A DNA stretch of 50,786 nucleotides from an uncultured Prevotellaceae bacterium (GCA_900314985.1 OMXL01000016.1:1-50786), one strand, 5' to 3'. Positions 7,672-16,643 are shown, counted from the first letter of the stretch. The notes: generated by a model from the letters alone, not told the origin. A program made the numbers and translations.

Positions 7672-8751
7672 TTATTTAGGTTGAATGGAGGTTGGACTAA
7701 CAGTCGGATATGGAGTTCCTTTATGGTCATTTCTCGGATCTTCATTATTGTGAATTGCAGTGTCATTCTCAGCATTAATAGCTTCTCTTTCTTCCAAGTA
7801 ATCATATTGAGGATCTGGTGTTGTAGATTTTGTCCGCCTCAATGATGGGTTTTGGGCATTGTCTACTGCATGATAAAATTCATGTTCTAATCTAGTCGCT
7901 GCAGATTGATGTCCTCCTTCAGTTGTTTTCAATCCCATCCTTGATTCCCATGTTATATATGATTTCCCTTCTTGAGGATTAAATCCAGTTTCTTGTGTTT
8001 CGACAGCGTTGGGATCAGTTGCATCACGCAGATAATATATATTGTTAGGATCTTCTGCTGCTTTTTTCATATATTTACCCCCTCCATTATTAATGTTATA
8101 ATTATATGCAGCAAAAAAATCTTTAACAAATTGGCTTTTAGGATAGACATATTTCCCAGAGCCATTAAAAGGTAATGAATAATAGTTGTTATCACTTGCT
8201 TTATATTCTATAACAATTACTTTTCCATCCGGATCAATTCTATTCACAGGATTGTTGCCACAAAAAACATATGGTGAAGTCGGATAGTCTTTCTCACACA
8301 GCGGGTCCACTCTATCCCATCTGCCTGTAACAGGATTATACTGTCGTGCCCCATAGTCATAGGTGTTCAGTCCATGCATCAGGTCCAGCTCCTTGCCGTT
8401 GTACTTGTACGGCTGCAGGCTGGCATTCGTTACCATGTCCGGGTCTGCATATGGTGCTCCGAAGGGGTAATAGTTTGTTCTCTGCTGGAGACTACCGCTG
8501 GCATTCACCACCTCGCGGATGTTGCCCAAGTGGTCTTTGTTGTAGTAGAACAGCGTATAGCCATAGGTCGTATCGCCAATCCTCTCGGCCTTGGCATAGC
8601 CGCCGTCAAAGAGCAGCCTGTCCGTCTGGTCCTCCTTTACGATAAGACTACCACCCAGCAGGTAATCGGTATGAATGCTTGCCCTGATGGGACAGACGAA
8701 CACTGCCATCAGGAGAAACAATATGATATGTCGTAGCCTTATGTATTGCAT
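7672..8751 (-). CDS. Mini-RHS toxin with HExxH metallopeptidase-like C-terminus
   Basis: A 359-residue protein that keeps only the last ~150 residues of an RHS core, directly behind a signal peptide (HIILFLLMAVFVCPIRAS). Core marks are FDGGYAKAERIG, KDHLGNIREVV, NYYPFGAPY, GKELDLMHGLNTYDYGARQY and DPDGK (173-177). The variable tail (177-359) contains LEHEFYHAVDN, a zinc-metallopeptidase HExxH motif (His290, Glu291, His294), followed by LEEREAINAEN, where a Glu may be the third ligand. It is first in a four-gene operon behind a promoter at 8768-8775. It could be a displaced 'orphan' RHS tip that gained its own signal peptide, or a compact toxin in its own right. Confidence 0.7.
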   Translation of the reverse strand: MQYIRLRHIILFLLMAVFVCPIRASIHTDYLLGGSLIVKEDQTDRLLFDGGYAKAERIGDTTYGYTLFYYNKDHLGNIREVVNASGSLQQRTNYYPFGAPYADPDMVTNASLQPYKYNGKELDLMHGLNTYDYGARQYNPVTGRWDRVDPLCEKDYPTSPYVFCGNNPVNRIDPDGKVIVIEYKASDNNYYSLPFNGSGKYVYPKSQFVKDFFAAYNYNINNGGGKYMKKAAEDPNNIYYLRDATDPNAVETQETGFNPQEGKSYITWESRMGLKTTEGGHQSAATRLEHEFYHAVDNAQNPSLRRTKSTTPDPQYDYLEEREAINAENDTAIHNNEDPRNDHKGTPYPTVSPTSIQPK

Positions 8752-8767
8752 TTTACTGATTTGTGGG

Positions 8768-8790
8768 CAAAGTTATACCTTTTTCGTCAA
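8768..8790 (-). promoter_or_regulatory. Promoter of the RHS toxin operon
   Basis: On the minus strand, TTGAC (8786-8790) lies upstream of TAACTTTG (8768-8775), about 16 nt before the mini-RHS start. The match to the Bacteroidetes -33/-7 pattern is good, although the spacing is short. Confidence 0.6.
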
Positions 8791-8853
8791 TTATGCAAGT
8801 TTTTCGGAGTACACTTTGTACACCGAATATTTAAGGCAATGAGAAACAAGAGA

Positions 8854-10455
8854 TTACAGAATCTTCGTCGAAAGCTTTGCAATATTCTCTTCCAGAGTTT
8901 TGGAACTCTTTTCACCAAAAAGTTTCTGATTGATGCTGCTACGAAGATTAGTAATACGTTGTTTACTGACATCTAACAGAGCCGCTTGCTCGGTTGGGAT
9001 GAATTGTAAACGTATGAGGATGCTGATGAGTATTTCTTGATTTGTCAGCCCTATGTCGCGACGATTGATATGTTGGTAAAAAGTAGAGAGGTGTTCTTCG
9101 GCAAACTTGCGGAACTCCTGCCATTGTGCGCGAGTGGGTACGACAACTTGACTGGCAAGGTGGTGTAGTTGACTGACAATAGGACTTTGAAGCATGGCTT
9201 GTTCTGTGCTCCATCGTTCCGCAATAGTTGATTTAACCTGATAATCCGTCAGACGGTCTTTTAAAGTTTTGAGTTCACGCTCTTTTTCCTCACGGTAGAC
9301 TTCCCAGTTTTGCTGTGAGTTCGTAAGGTCCATATTCACCTGATGATATCGTGACAACAAGGTAGAGTAAGTCGAATTGACCTTTCTTAATTCTTCGCGC
9401 TGTTTTTGCTTCTGCCTTTTAAAATAGCGATAACTTGCATATCCTGCTACACTAAGAATTACTATCAATAAAAAGACCGCTTGCCTATATCGTTCGGCCT
9501 CCTGCGTCTTCTTAGCTGCTATGCGCTCGTGTTCCTCATAGTTATAGAGGGCCTGGGTACGCGTCAGTTCGTCTGCTGAGTGCTGGAAACTGGCGGAGTC
9601 GTTGGCCTGGCAATAGAGCTTAGCATACTTGGCAACGGAGTCTGCATTATTCGATAGTTGAAAAATAGATAATAAACCTTGATAAATGGTTTCTTTCCCG
9701 TTCTCACTCTCACTACTATATAAAAGAGTTCTGTAAAGATATTCTGCAGAATCTAATTTTTCTGTATTTAAATAATAATTAGCTAGATTTTTCTTGTAGA
9801 GTCTATTTGCTTGACTATTACAACTGAAAATATCCAAAACTCTTTTGGCTTCTTTGAGATTCTTTTTGCGTAGATAGATTTCGGCATCAATCATCAAGGT
9901 GGTCAATGCTAAATCATCATAGCCAATACGTTTAAACCAGATTCTTGACTGTTTATTAATCAATAAGACAGAATCCATTTGATCTAACATATGATAGGAG
10001 TCTCCCATATAATAATAGAAGATGACTGCTGAAAGTGTGTCTTTGGCCTTCCACGCATACTCGACGGCCTTGCGCCCTGCCTCAATTTCTAAGCGAGGGG
10101 CACGTTGGCGGTTAAAGAGGTCGGCCATCTGTCCATAGATACGGCTGAGGCGTCGGTAGTCACAATCGTTAGCCGTGGTGTCGGCATAGCTGACGGCATC
10201 GCGGTAACAGCGTAGCGCCATCGGTGTATTGTTCTGGTCGCGGAAGACACAGCCTAACAGATAATGGGCCGTCATGCGTTCATTGTCTGAGCCCCACAGG
10301 TCGAAATAGTCAACCACTTCAGGCATGGTGGTGATAGTATCCAGCAGGGCGTCGCAACTATTTAGAGAATCGACGCGCTGCAACTCACGACGCATCTTGT
10401 CGCCCTGACAAGCGCAGAGTAACAGCGGCAGAAGATATACTATCCAGCGTTTCAT
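8854..10455 (-). CDS. Membrane-anchored TPR protein with C-terminal HTH (transcriptional regulator)
   Basis: 533 residues. It begins with a lipoprotein-type signal (IVYLLPLLLCACQGD), followed by TPR-like helices to about residue 320 (HYLLGCVFRDQNNTPMALRC, IYGQMADLF, LDSAEYLYRTLLY). A transmembrane helix follows (AVFLLIVILSVAGYASYRYF), then a charged coiled coil (about 350-420) and a C-terminal helix-turn-helix-like segment (LTNQEILISILIRLQF, TEQAALLDVSKQRITNLRS). This layout is typical of Bacteroidales TPR regulators that link an envelope signal to DNA binding. It is divergent from the GH127 gene, whose promoter it may control. Targets are inferred. Confidence 0.75.
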   Translation of the reverse strand: MKRWIVYLLPLLLCACQGDKMRRELQRVDSLNSCDALLDTITTMPEVVDYFDLWGSDNERMTAHYLLGCVFRDQNNTPMALRCYRDAVSYADTTANDCDYRRLSRIYGQMADLFNRQRAPRLEIEAGRKAVEYAWKAKDTLSAVIFYYYMGDSYHMLDQMDSVLLINKQSRIWFKRIGYDDLALTTLMIDAEIYLRKKNLKEAKRVLDIFSCNSQANRLYKKNLANYYLNTEKLDSAEYLYRTLLYSSESENGKETIYQGLLSIFQLSNNADSVAKYAKLYCQANDSASFQHSADELTRTQALYNYEEHERIAAKKTQEAERYRQAVFLLIVILSVAGYASYRYFKRQKQKQREELRKVNSTYSTLLSRYHQVNMDLTNSQQNWEVYREEKERELKTLKDRLTDYQVKSTIAERWSTEQAMLQSPIVSQLHHLASQVVVPTRAQWQEFRKFAEEHLSTFYQHINRRDIGLTNQEILISILIRLQFIPTEQAALLDVSKQRITNLRSSINQKLFGEKSSKTLEENIAKLSTKIL

Positions 10456-10482
10456 GTAGTATTAAGTTTTTAGTCCTGAGTG

Positions 10483-10490
10483 CAAAGTTA
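10483..10490 (-). promoter_or_regulatory. -7 promoter element of the TPR regulator
   Basis: The reverse complement reads TAACTTTG, 27 nt before the start at 10455. Confidence 0.65.
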
Positions 10491-10497
10491 CAAAAAA

Positions 10498-10525
10498 GTT
10501 GAGAATTAATAGTTAAGAGTTAAGA
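10498..10525. repeat. Heptamer array: GTTGAGA ATTAATA GTTAAGA x2
   Basis: Four consecutive 7-nt units in the divergent regulator/GH127 intergenic region. Confidence 0.6.
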
Positions 10526-10565
10526 AAAAAAGTGAGAATAAAGTGTATTATTCTCACTTTTTTTC
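10524..10565. promoter_or_regulatory. 17-bp perfect inverted repeat at the GH127 promoter
   Basis: Arms 10524-10540 and 10549-10565 are perfect reverse complements (GAAAAAAAGTGAGAATA) with an 8-nt loop. The right arm ends 1 nt before the -7 box at 10567, so the -33 region lies inside the structure. It may be an operator, or a terminator-shaped insulator between divergent genes. Confidence 0.7.
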
Positions 10566-10566
10566 G

Positions 10567-10574
10567 TACCTTTG
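10567..10574 (+). promoter_or_regulatory. -7 promoter element of the GH127 gene
   Basis: TACCTTTG, followed by a leader of about 100 nt that can fold: CATCGT-GAA-ACGATG at once, then GGCAAT...ATTGCC around 10610-10632. Confidence 0.65.
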
Positions 10575-10676
10575 CATCGTGAAACGATGCGAGCCTGCTT
10601 TCGCTCGGCAATTCAAACTTGTTTGATTGCCCTCGCTTAACCGCAGCCTTGCAGGCAGAACTAACAGAACAATTCT

Positions 10677-12983
10677 ATGAGACAACTATTCCTTATTGGC
10701 TTGACAGCCATTGCTTTGACGGCAAGTGCAGCACAGACAAAGCGCATCGAGACTTTCCCCATCAAGAGTGTGAGACTGACCGATAGTCAGTTTCAGAAAA
10801 ATCAGCAGGCAGACATCCACTACCTCTTGGCGTTGGATGCTGACCGACTGTTGGCACCCTATCTGAAAGGTGCTGGTCTGACGCCTAAGGCCGAGAACTA
10901 CACCAACTGGGAGAATACGGGTTTGGACGGCCATATCGGTGGTCACTATGTGTCGGCACTGAGCTATATGGTGGCTGCCACAGGCAATCAGGAGATTAGT
11001 GCCCGTCTGGACTATGTGCTCAGCGAGTTGAAGCGCTGCCAGGACGCTCGTCAGGACGGCTATCTGGGTGGTGTACCCAATCCCAATGAGATATGGGGAC
11101 AGATTGCCAAGGGTGATATCCGTGCCAACTCTTTCGGACTGAACAACCGCTGGGTACCTCTTTATAATATCCATAAAATCTATGCCGGTCTGCGCGACGC
11201 CTACCTCATTGCAGGTCGTCAGCAGGCCAAGGAGATGCTTGTCAAGTTGACCGACTGGATGGTCAACGAGGTCAGCAAGTTGAGTGACGAGCAGATTCAG
11301 CAGATGCTGATTAGCGAGCATGGCGGATTGAACGAGTCGTTTGCCGATGTCGCTGAGCTGACAGGCGATAAGAAGTACCTCAAGCTGGCTCACCAGTTTA
11401 GCGACCAGCGCATCCTGCAGCCGCTGATGAAGGGCGAGGACAAACTGACGGGTATGCATGCCAACACACAGATTCCAAAGATTATCGGCTACAAGCGCAT
11501 TGCCGACCTGGAAGGCCGTAGCGACTGGGACCAGGCCGTCAAGTTCTTCTGGGACGTGGTGGTCAATCATCGTAGTGTCAGCATCGGTGGTAACTCTGAG
11601 CGCGAGCACTTCAACCCCACCGACAACTTCAGCAGTCTGCTGGCTTCAGAACAGGGTCCTGAGAGCTGTAATACCTATAACATGCTGCGACTGAGCAAGA
11701 TGCTCTATCAGACCACTGCCGACAAAAACTATATGGATTATTACGAGCGTGCCCTCTATAACCACATCCTCTCTACGATGAATCCCGTACAGGGCGGCTT
11801 CGTCTACTTCACCCCCATGCGTGCAGGTCACTACCGCGTCTATTCGCAGCCCCAGACCTCTATGTGGTGCTGTGTGGGTACAGGTATCGAGAACCCTGGC
11901 CGCTATGGCGAGATGATCTATGCTCACGAAGGCAACGACCTCATCGTCAACCTCTTCATCCCCTCTACGCTGACATGGGACGGCCTGACCGTTAAGCAGC
12001 AGAACCGCTTCCCACAGGAGGAAGCCACCACGCTGACCGTCGAACTGAAGAAGGCGCGCCAGTTTGCCATCAAGGTCCGCAAGCCAGCATGGGCAGATGC
12101 CGTGCAGCTTACTGTCAATGGAGAAGCCGTTGACTATCGCATCAGCGAGGGCTACCTCGTCGTTAACCGTCGTTGGCAGAATGGCGACCAGCTGCGTGTG
12201 GAGATGCCTATGCACCTGACTGCAATGACTACCCCTGACGGCAAGCCTCAGTACTCATTCCTCTATGGTCCCCTGGTGCTGGCTGCTAAGACGGGCACCG
12301 ACCGTCAGGACGGCCTCTTTGCTGATGACAGCCGCGGCGGACACACTGCTAACGGTCCGAAGGTGCCACAGGCTCAGATGCCTGGCATGGTAGGTAGTGC
12401 CGCCGATGTGCTATCTCACGTCACTCCCGTCGAGGGAAAGCCTCTCACCTTTAAACTCACGGGTCTTACCACTCCCGCCTACGAGGGCATCCAGCTGGTA
12501 CCTTTCTATCAGCTCTACGAGTGCCGTTATCAGATATACTTCCCCCTCTATTCAGAGTCAGAGTGGGCTGCCAAGCAGGCAGAGATGGCTGCTGCCGAGA
12601 AGGCTAATATGGAGATGGAGGCCAAAACCGTCGACAAGGTGTTCTGCGGTGAGCAGCAGTCAGAGAGCGACCACTTCTTCAAGTCTGTCGGTGCCTGGAA
12701 CGGCTACGACGAAGGCATGCACTGGCGTACCGCTCGTGGCAACTTCTCTTACCAGCTGAAGGCACAGGGTGCTAACGTGCTGCGCCTGAAAGGCTTTGCC
12801 GCCTACGACCGTGTCATTGTCAGCATTGATGGCCAACAGCTCGACACCGTCCGCCTGGATGGTCGGGGTCTTGCTGTCATCAACTTGCCTGCCACCCTGC
12901 AGAAGGAGAGCATCACCCTCACCCTCGCTGCCGAGCAGGGCAAACAGACGCCACGCATCCACGAAATCCGCCTTTGCAAGTAA
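10677..12983 (+). CDS. Secreted GH127-type beta-L-arabinofuranosidase
   Basis: 768 residues with a signal peptide (MRQLFLIGLTAIALTASAAQ). The GH127 alpha/alpha-barrel follows (NWENTGLDGHIGGHYVSALS, GYLGGVPN, NNRWVPLYNIHKIYAGL). The catalytic zinc/cysteine set is visible: ESCNTYNM gives Glu329 and Cys331, and MWCCVGTG gives Cys398 and Cys399. These correspond to the Glu, Cys and Cys-Cys set of characterised GH127 enzymes, in which one Cys is the nucleophile. A C-terminal extension (VDKVFCGEQQSESDHFF...) is an accessory domain usual in Bacteroidetes members. It probably removes arabinofuranose from plant glycans in the periplasm. No SusCD pair is adjacent, and it is transcribed alone. Confidence 0.88.
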   Translation: MRQLFLIGLTAIALTASAAQTKRIETFPIKSVRLTDSQFQKNQQADIHYLLALDADRLLAPYLKGAGLTPKAENYTNWENTGLDGHIGGHYVSALSYMVAATGNQEISARLDYVLSELKRCQDARQDGYLGGVPNPNEIWGQIAKGDIRANSFGLNNRWVPLYNIHKIYAGLRDAYLIAGRQQAKEMLVKLTDWMVNEVSKLSDEQIQQMLISEHGGLNESFADVAELTGDKKYLKLAHQFSDQRILQPLMKGEDKLTGMHANTQIPKIIGYKRIADLEGRSDWDQAVKFFWDVVVNHRSVSIGGNSEREHFNPTDNFSSLLASEQGPESCNTYNMLRLSKMLYQTTADKNYMDYYERALYNHILSTMNPVQGGFVYFTPMRAGHYRVYSQPQTSMWCCVGTGIENPGRYGEMIYAHEGNDLIVNLFIPSTLTWDGLTVKQQNRFPQEEATTLTVELKKARQFAIKVRKPAWADAVQLTVNGEAVDYRISEGYLVVNRRWQNGDQLRVEMPMHLTAMTTPDGKPQYSFLYGPLVLAAKTGTDRQDGLFADDSRGGHTANGPKVPQAQMPGMVGSAADVLSHVTPVEGKPLTFKLTGLTTPAYEGIQLVPFYQLYECRYQIYFPLYSESEWAAKQAEMAAAEKANMEMEAKTVDKVFCGEQQSESDHFFKSVGAWNGYDEGMHWRTARGNFSYQLKAQGANVLRLKGFAAYDRVIVSIDGQQLDTVRLDGRGLAVINLPATLQKESITLTLAAEQGKQTPRIHEIRLCK

Positions 12984-13010
12984 TTACATAGAAAATTGCC
13001 TTTACGTTCA

Positions 13011-13043
13011 CGCCTAACGTTCACTATCACAGAGCGTTAGGCG
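13011..13043 (+). terminator. Terminator hairpin after GH127
   Basis: CGCCTAACG (13011-13019) pairs with CGTTAGGCG (13035-13043), followed by a T-rich stretch (CTTGTTTTTC). Confidence 0.7.
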
Positions 13044-13129
13044 TAAACCTTGTTTTTCATGGACATAAATTTATTGCAATTCTTTTTGAAAAAATAAGTG
13101 AAAACATTTAGTTGTTTCAAAAAATGTTG

Positions 13130-13137
13130 TAACTTTG
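13130..13137 (+). promoter_or_regulatory. -7 promoter element of the sensor pair
   Basis: TAACTTTG lies only 6 nt before the ATG at 13144, so the transcript is probably leaderless or nearly so. A TTG upstream in the same frame (13135) is part of this box and is not the start. Confidence 0.7.
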
Positions 13138-13143
13138 CAACTG

Positions 13144-14625
13144 ATGAGGAGACTGACCGAGAAACAATCACGACATTCGCTGACCACACAACTCGTTGTA
13201 TGGGTTGTCGGATTCGTCTCTTTGCTTTTCGTCACGGCTCTCTTTATCATGTTCCACCATGCCCGTCAATCCATCTATCATGAGGCAATGGAAAAAGCGC
13301 GTCAGACGCTGCGCACCACTGAGCTTCGCATCGACAATACGCTGAGTGAGGTGGAGACGGCAACGCGCAGCATGCACTGGACCATTGAGAAGCGCCTGAA
13401 CCAGCCGGAAATCATGGATAGCCTCTGTCGGCAGCTGGTAGCTACCAATCCCCATATTCAGGGCTGTGCCGTCGCCTTCGAGCCAGGTGTCTATCCTCAG
13501 TATGGTACTTACCATGAGGTATATGCCTATCGCACCCATGCCGACTCCTCAGTGATTCGTGTGGCGATAAACAGCGGACGACAGCCATACACACGGGAGA
13601 AATGGTACTTCGCACCGCTGCACCTTAACAAACCTATATGGATAGACCCATACATAGATGGCGACCAGGGTGAGACATCCATCATCACGTCATACGGCAT
13701 GCCACTGCACAACAGCAGTGGTGAGCTCGTCGGTGTACTGTCAACAGACATCTCAATGAAGTGGTTTTCTGACCTTATACTCTCGCTGCGACCGTTCCCC
13801 AACTCGCACGCTACGGTAATGAGCACCGATGGTCACCTCATCATCCACCCCGAGAACACGCTGAAAGAACATGAGGCACACTTCAACGAGGCCTACACCG
13901 ACGTGACCAACGATGCCCATCTGGCAGCCATATCGATGATGACGGGCCATGCTGGCCATAGCGAAATGTGCGTTGACGGCACGCCGAACTTCATCTTCTA
14001 TCACCCCTTTGAGAATGCCGGATGGAGCGTAGCCATCGTCTGTCCGGAGAGCGACATCTTCAATTCCTACAATTCGCTGTTACGCTATACCATTATTATC
14101 AGCCTGACAGGTCTGGTGCTCTTGGCATTGTTCTGCCTGTTCATTAGTCACCGACAACTACGCCCCTTGCAGCGTTTGGTGGACGAAGCCCATAGCATGG
14201 CTGAAGGCCAGCTTGATGTTCCTGTGGAGAAGAGTCACCGCACCGATGAGGTGGGCTACGTGCAGAACACCTTCCGGCAGATGCAGGAGAAGATAGGACT
14301 GCACATCGCCCATATTACCCAACTGACCGATGCGCTACGTCAGCGCAACGAAGATTTGAAACTGGCCTACGAACAAGCCCGTGAGGCTGATCGTATGAAA
14401 GATGCTGTCATCCTGAACATGAGTGACCGCATGGAACAGGCGGTCAAGGGTATCCACGGCACCGTGGGTGAATTCCGTCAGCATATTGCCGACATGGATG
14501 CTGAGGAATGTAGCCATATGGCCGATAAGATTGGCCGATATACCGAGACGACCACCGAATTGCTGGGCAACCTGCTCGACATTGCCGACAGGAAAAATAT
14601 GGAAGAGGAGGGACGCCCATGTTAG
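13144..14625 (+). CDS. Membrane sensor with Cache and HAMP domains and a degenerate kinase dimerisation domain
   Basis: 493 residues. A transmembrane helix (VVWVVGFVSLLFVTALFIMF) precedes a periplasmic double-Cache domain (ATRSMHWTIEKRL, VYPQYGTYHEVY, REKWYFAPL, IDPYIDGDQGETSIITSY, ELVGVLSTDIS), a second transmembrane helix (YTIIISLTGLVLLALFCLFI), a HAMP domain (RPLQRLVDEAHSMAEGQLD) and a coiled coil. The last 90 residues align with a histidine-kinase DHp domain, but the expected NMSHEIRTPL reads NMSDRMEQAV: the phospho-accepting His is gone and no ATPase domain follows. It overlaps the next gene by 7 nt. It may act as a heterodimer partner of that kinase. Confidence 0.8.
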   Translation: MRRLTEKQSRHSLTTQLVVWVVGFVSLLFVTALFIMFHHARQSIYHEAMEKARQTLRTTELRIDNTLSEVETATRSMHWTIEKRLNQPEIMDSLCRQLVATNPHIQGCAVAFEPGVYPQYGTYHEVYAYRTHADSSVIRVAINSGRQPYTREKWYFAPLHLNKPIWIDPYIDGDQGETSIITSYGMPLHNSSGELVGVLSTDISMKWFSDLILSLRPFPNSHATVMSTDGHLIIHPENTLKEHEAHFNEAYTDVTNDAHLAAISMMTGHAGHSEMCVDGTPNFIFYHPFENAGWSVAIVCPESDIFNSYNSLLRYTIIISLTGLVLLALFCLFISHRQLRPLQRLVDEAHSMAEGQLDVPVEKSHRTDEVGYVQNTFRQMQEKIGLHIAHITQLTDALRQRNEDLKLAYEQAREADRMKDAVILNMSDRMEQAVKGIHGTVGEFRQHIADMDAEECSHMADKIGRYTETTTELLGNLLDIADRKNMEEEGRPC

Positions 14626-16535
14626 AGATGCGAAAACACATACGAAAGTCGCTGGCGATTAAGCTCTGTCTGGACATTCTCTTCGTCGTCATGCTGATAT
14701 TCACGCTGTCGCTTGGATTCCTGTACTGGCAGTCGCGTGGCATCATCCGTCAGGAGGCCATCGACGAGGCTTCGCATGTGTTGGACAACACAGCTCTGCG
14801 TGTAAAGGGACAAATGCTAGAGTTAGAGACGGCCACGCGAAATATCCTGTGGCTCGTCAACCTCAACCACCAGCAGGACTCCCTGCTGTGGTATTCACAC
14901 CGCATCGTCGCCAACCATCCACATGTCAATGGCTGTTCCATCACCATGGAACCCGACTACTATCCCGGTGAGGACTATGGATTCTCGGCCTATTCCGTAC
15001 GCATCGACAACAAGAAGGAATCACAGAAGGATTCAGTGGCTACGGTGCGTGAGGCTGACTATGACTATTATAACAAGGTATGGTACAAGACACCACGCCA
15101 AAAGAATGCCGCCTGCTGGGTGGACCCATTTGATGACTACAACGCAGGTACACTGTCCAGTCCTGAGATGATAGCCTCTTACTGTGTGCCGCTGTACGAC
15201 GGAAAGGGCAAGTTCATCGGCGTCATCTCCACCGACCTGTCGCTGAGGAAACTGACGGAGACAATCACCGCCGAGCATCCCTACGAGAATTCCTACTTTA
15301 TGATGCTGGGTGCCGATGGCCATTACTTTGTACACCCTGACACCACAAAGGTGCTGAAACAGTCCATCTTCACAGGTACCGACCCCAGAGAGAATCCCGA
15401 CGTCGTGACATTGGGCTACGAGATGACCAATGGACGTACTGGTCACATGGATGTCAACCTTGACGGCCGTCAGTTCATCGTACTCTATCGCCCCTTGGAG
15501 GGAACGCAGTGGAGTGTGGCATTGGTATGTCCCTCCAACGAGATGTTGCGTGGATACAACAGGCTGAACTACATCCTGCTACCCTTACTCTTGATAGGAC
15601 TCCTACTGCTCGCTCTGGGGTGCCAACGTATTGTGCGACATGTCGTACAGCCGTTGGGCCTGCTGGCTGCCGAGTTACGGCAGATAGGCGACGGTAACTA
15701 TGAGAAAACACTGCCGCACAGCGAACGTACCGACTTGATAGGTCAGCTGCAAAACAGTTTCTGCCAGATGCGCCGTAGCATTAGCCAGCACATCAGAGAT
15801 GCAGAACAGACGAAACAGGAAACCGAACAGCGTACCAAGGAACTGGAACAGGCCACTCTGTTGGCACGTGAGGCCAGCGAACAGAAGACGCAGTTCATGC
15901 AGGACATGTCGCACCAGATACGAACACCGCTCAACATCGTTCACGGCTTCTCACAGATTCTGCGTGACAGTGAGGAAATTACTGATGATGAGAAACAGCA
16001 GATTGTCGAGACCATGTACGTACAAACCAATGCCCTCGACTATATGGTAAGTAAGTTGCTCACCGCCTCACTCATCGAAAGCCATCAGTCCATCAGCACC
16101 GATGATACAGTCAGTTGCAATGAGCTGGCCCGTGAGGCCTTTGACAATGCCAGCAGCCTCATTACACCTGCTGTCAAGATGCATTTGGACAGTCATGTCG
16201 CTGATACGGTCACAGTTAAAACCAACCGCCATCATTTGCTCATTGTTCTCACGGAGCTTCTTTTCAACGCCCTCCACTTTACCCGTGAGGGCAGTGTCAC
16301 CCTGCGCATTGATGCCGTCGACGACACCGTGCGTTTCACTGTCGAAGACACAGGATCTGGCATTCCTTCCGACAAGACTGACTTCGTATTTGAAAAATTT
16401 ACCAAGCTCGACATGTTTACCGATGGACTTGGCCTTGGGCTCTTCCTTTGTCGCCGCGTCGTCGAGCTCATGGGAGGCAGTTTGACGCTTGACACCCAAT
16501 ACACTGGTGGCAGCCGTTTTATCCTGATTTCTTAA
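14619..16535 (+). CDS. Sensor histidine kinase, Cache-HAMP-HisKA-HATPase
   Basis: 638 residues and a paralogue of the gene before it. Domains in order: transmembrane helix (LDILFVVMLIFTLSLGFLYW), periplasmic Cache domain (YYPGEDYGFSAYSVR, VWYKTPRQ, SYCVPLYDGKGKFIGVISTD), second transmembrane helix (YILLPLLLIGLLLLALGC), HAMP, HisKA (FMQDMSHQIRTPLN, His432) and HATPase with N box (ELLFNALHFT), G1 (DTGSGIP), F (FEKFTKLD) and G2 (GLGLGLF). All kinase boxes are intact. A strong GAGGAGGGA ribosome site precedes the ATG at 14619. No response regulator is adjacent, so its partner is elsewhere. Confidence 0.9.
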   Translation: MLEMRKHIRKSLAIKLCLDILFVVMLIFTLSLGFLYWQSRGIIRQEAIDEASHVLDNTALRVKGQMLELETATRNILWLVNLNHQQDSLLWYSHRIVANHPHVNGCSITMEPDYYPGEDYGFSAYSVRIDNKKESQKDSVATVREADYDYYNKVWYKTPRQKNAACWVDPFDDYNAGTLSSPEMIASYCVPLYDGKGKFIGVISTDLSLRKLTETITAEHPYENSYFMMLGADGHYFVHPDTTKVLKQSIFTGTDPRENPDVVTLGYEMTNGRTGHMDVNLDGRQFIVLYRPLEGTQWSVALVCPSNEMLRGYNRLNYILLPLLLIGLLLLALGCQRIVRHVVQPLGLLAAELRQIGDGNYEKTLPHSERTDLIGQLQNSFCQMRRSISQHIRDAEQTKQETEQRTKELEQATLLAREASEQKTQFMQDMSHQIRTPLNIVHGFSQILRDSEEITDDEKQQIVETMYVQTNALDYMVSKLLTASLIESHQSISTDDTVSCNELAREAFDNASSLITPAVKMHLDSHVADTVTVKTNRHHLLIVLTELLFNALHFTREGSVTLRIDAVDDTVRFTVEDTGSGIPSDKTDFVFEKFTKLDMFTDGLGLGLFLCRRVVELMGGSLTLDTQYTGGSRFILIS

Positions 16536-16586
16536 TCTGGGCATCAACAGATGGTGGACAATCTTTCAACGAAAGGTGTATAGACA

Positions 16587-16617
16587 CTAAGGGCTCGCAA
16601 TAATTGCGAGCCCTTAG
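16587..16617. terminator. Bidirectional terminator between convergent genes
   Basis: CTAAGGGCTCGCAAT and its exact reverse complement around a single A (16587-16617). It lies between the plus-strand kinase and the minus-strand mannitol-dehydrogenase-family gene. Confidence 0.8.
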
Positions 16618-16643
16618 CGCTTGTATGTAGATAATGAGTTGGA

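Noticed and set aside
10575-10676. Riboswitch in the GH127 leader
   Set aside because: Foldable, but no known riboswitch pattern can be recognised.
10686-11609. 307-codon minus-strand open frame across GH127
   Set aside because: Antisense shadow of a strongly supported glycosidase gene.
13144-14625. Calling the first sensor a chemoreceptor
   Set aside because: Cache and HAMP domains are present, but there is no methyl-accepting hairpin; the end aligns with a degenerate kinase DHp domain.
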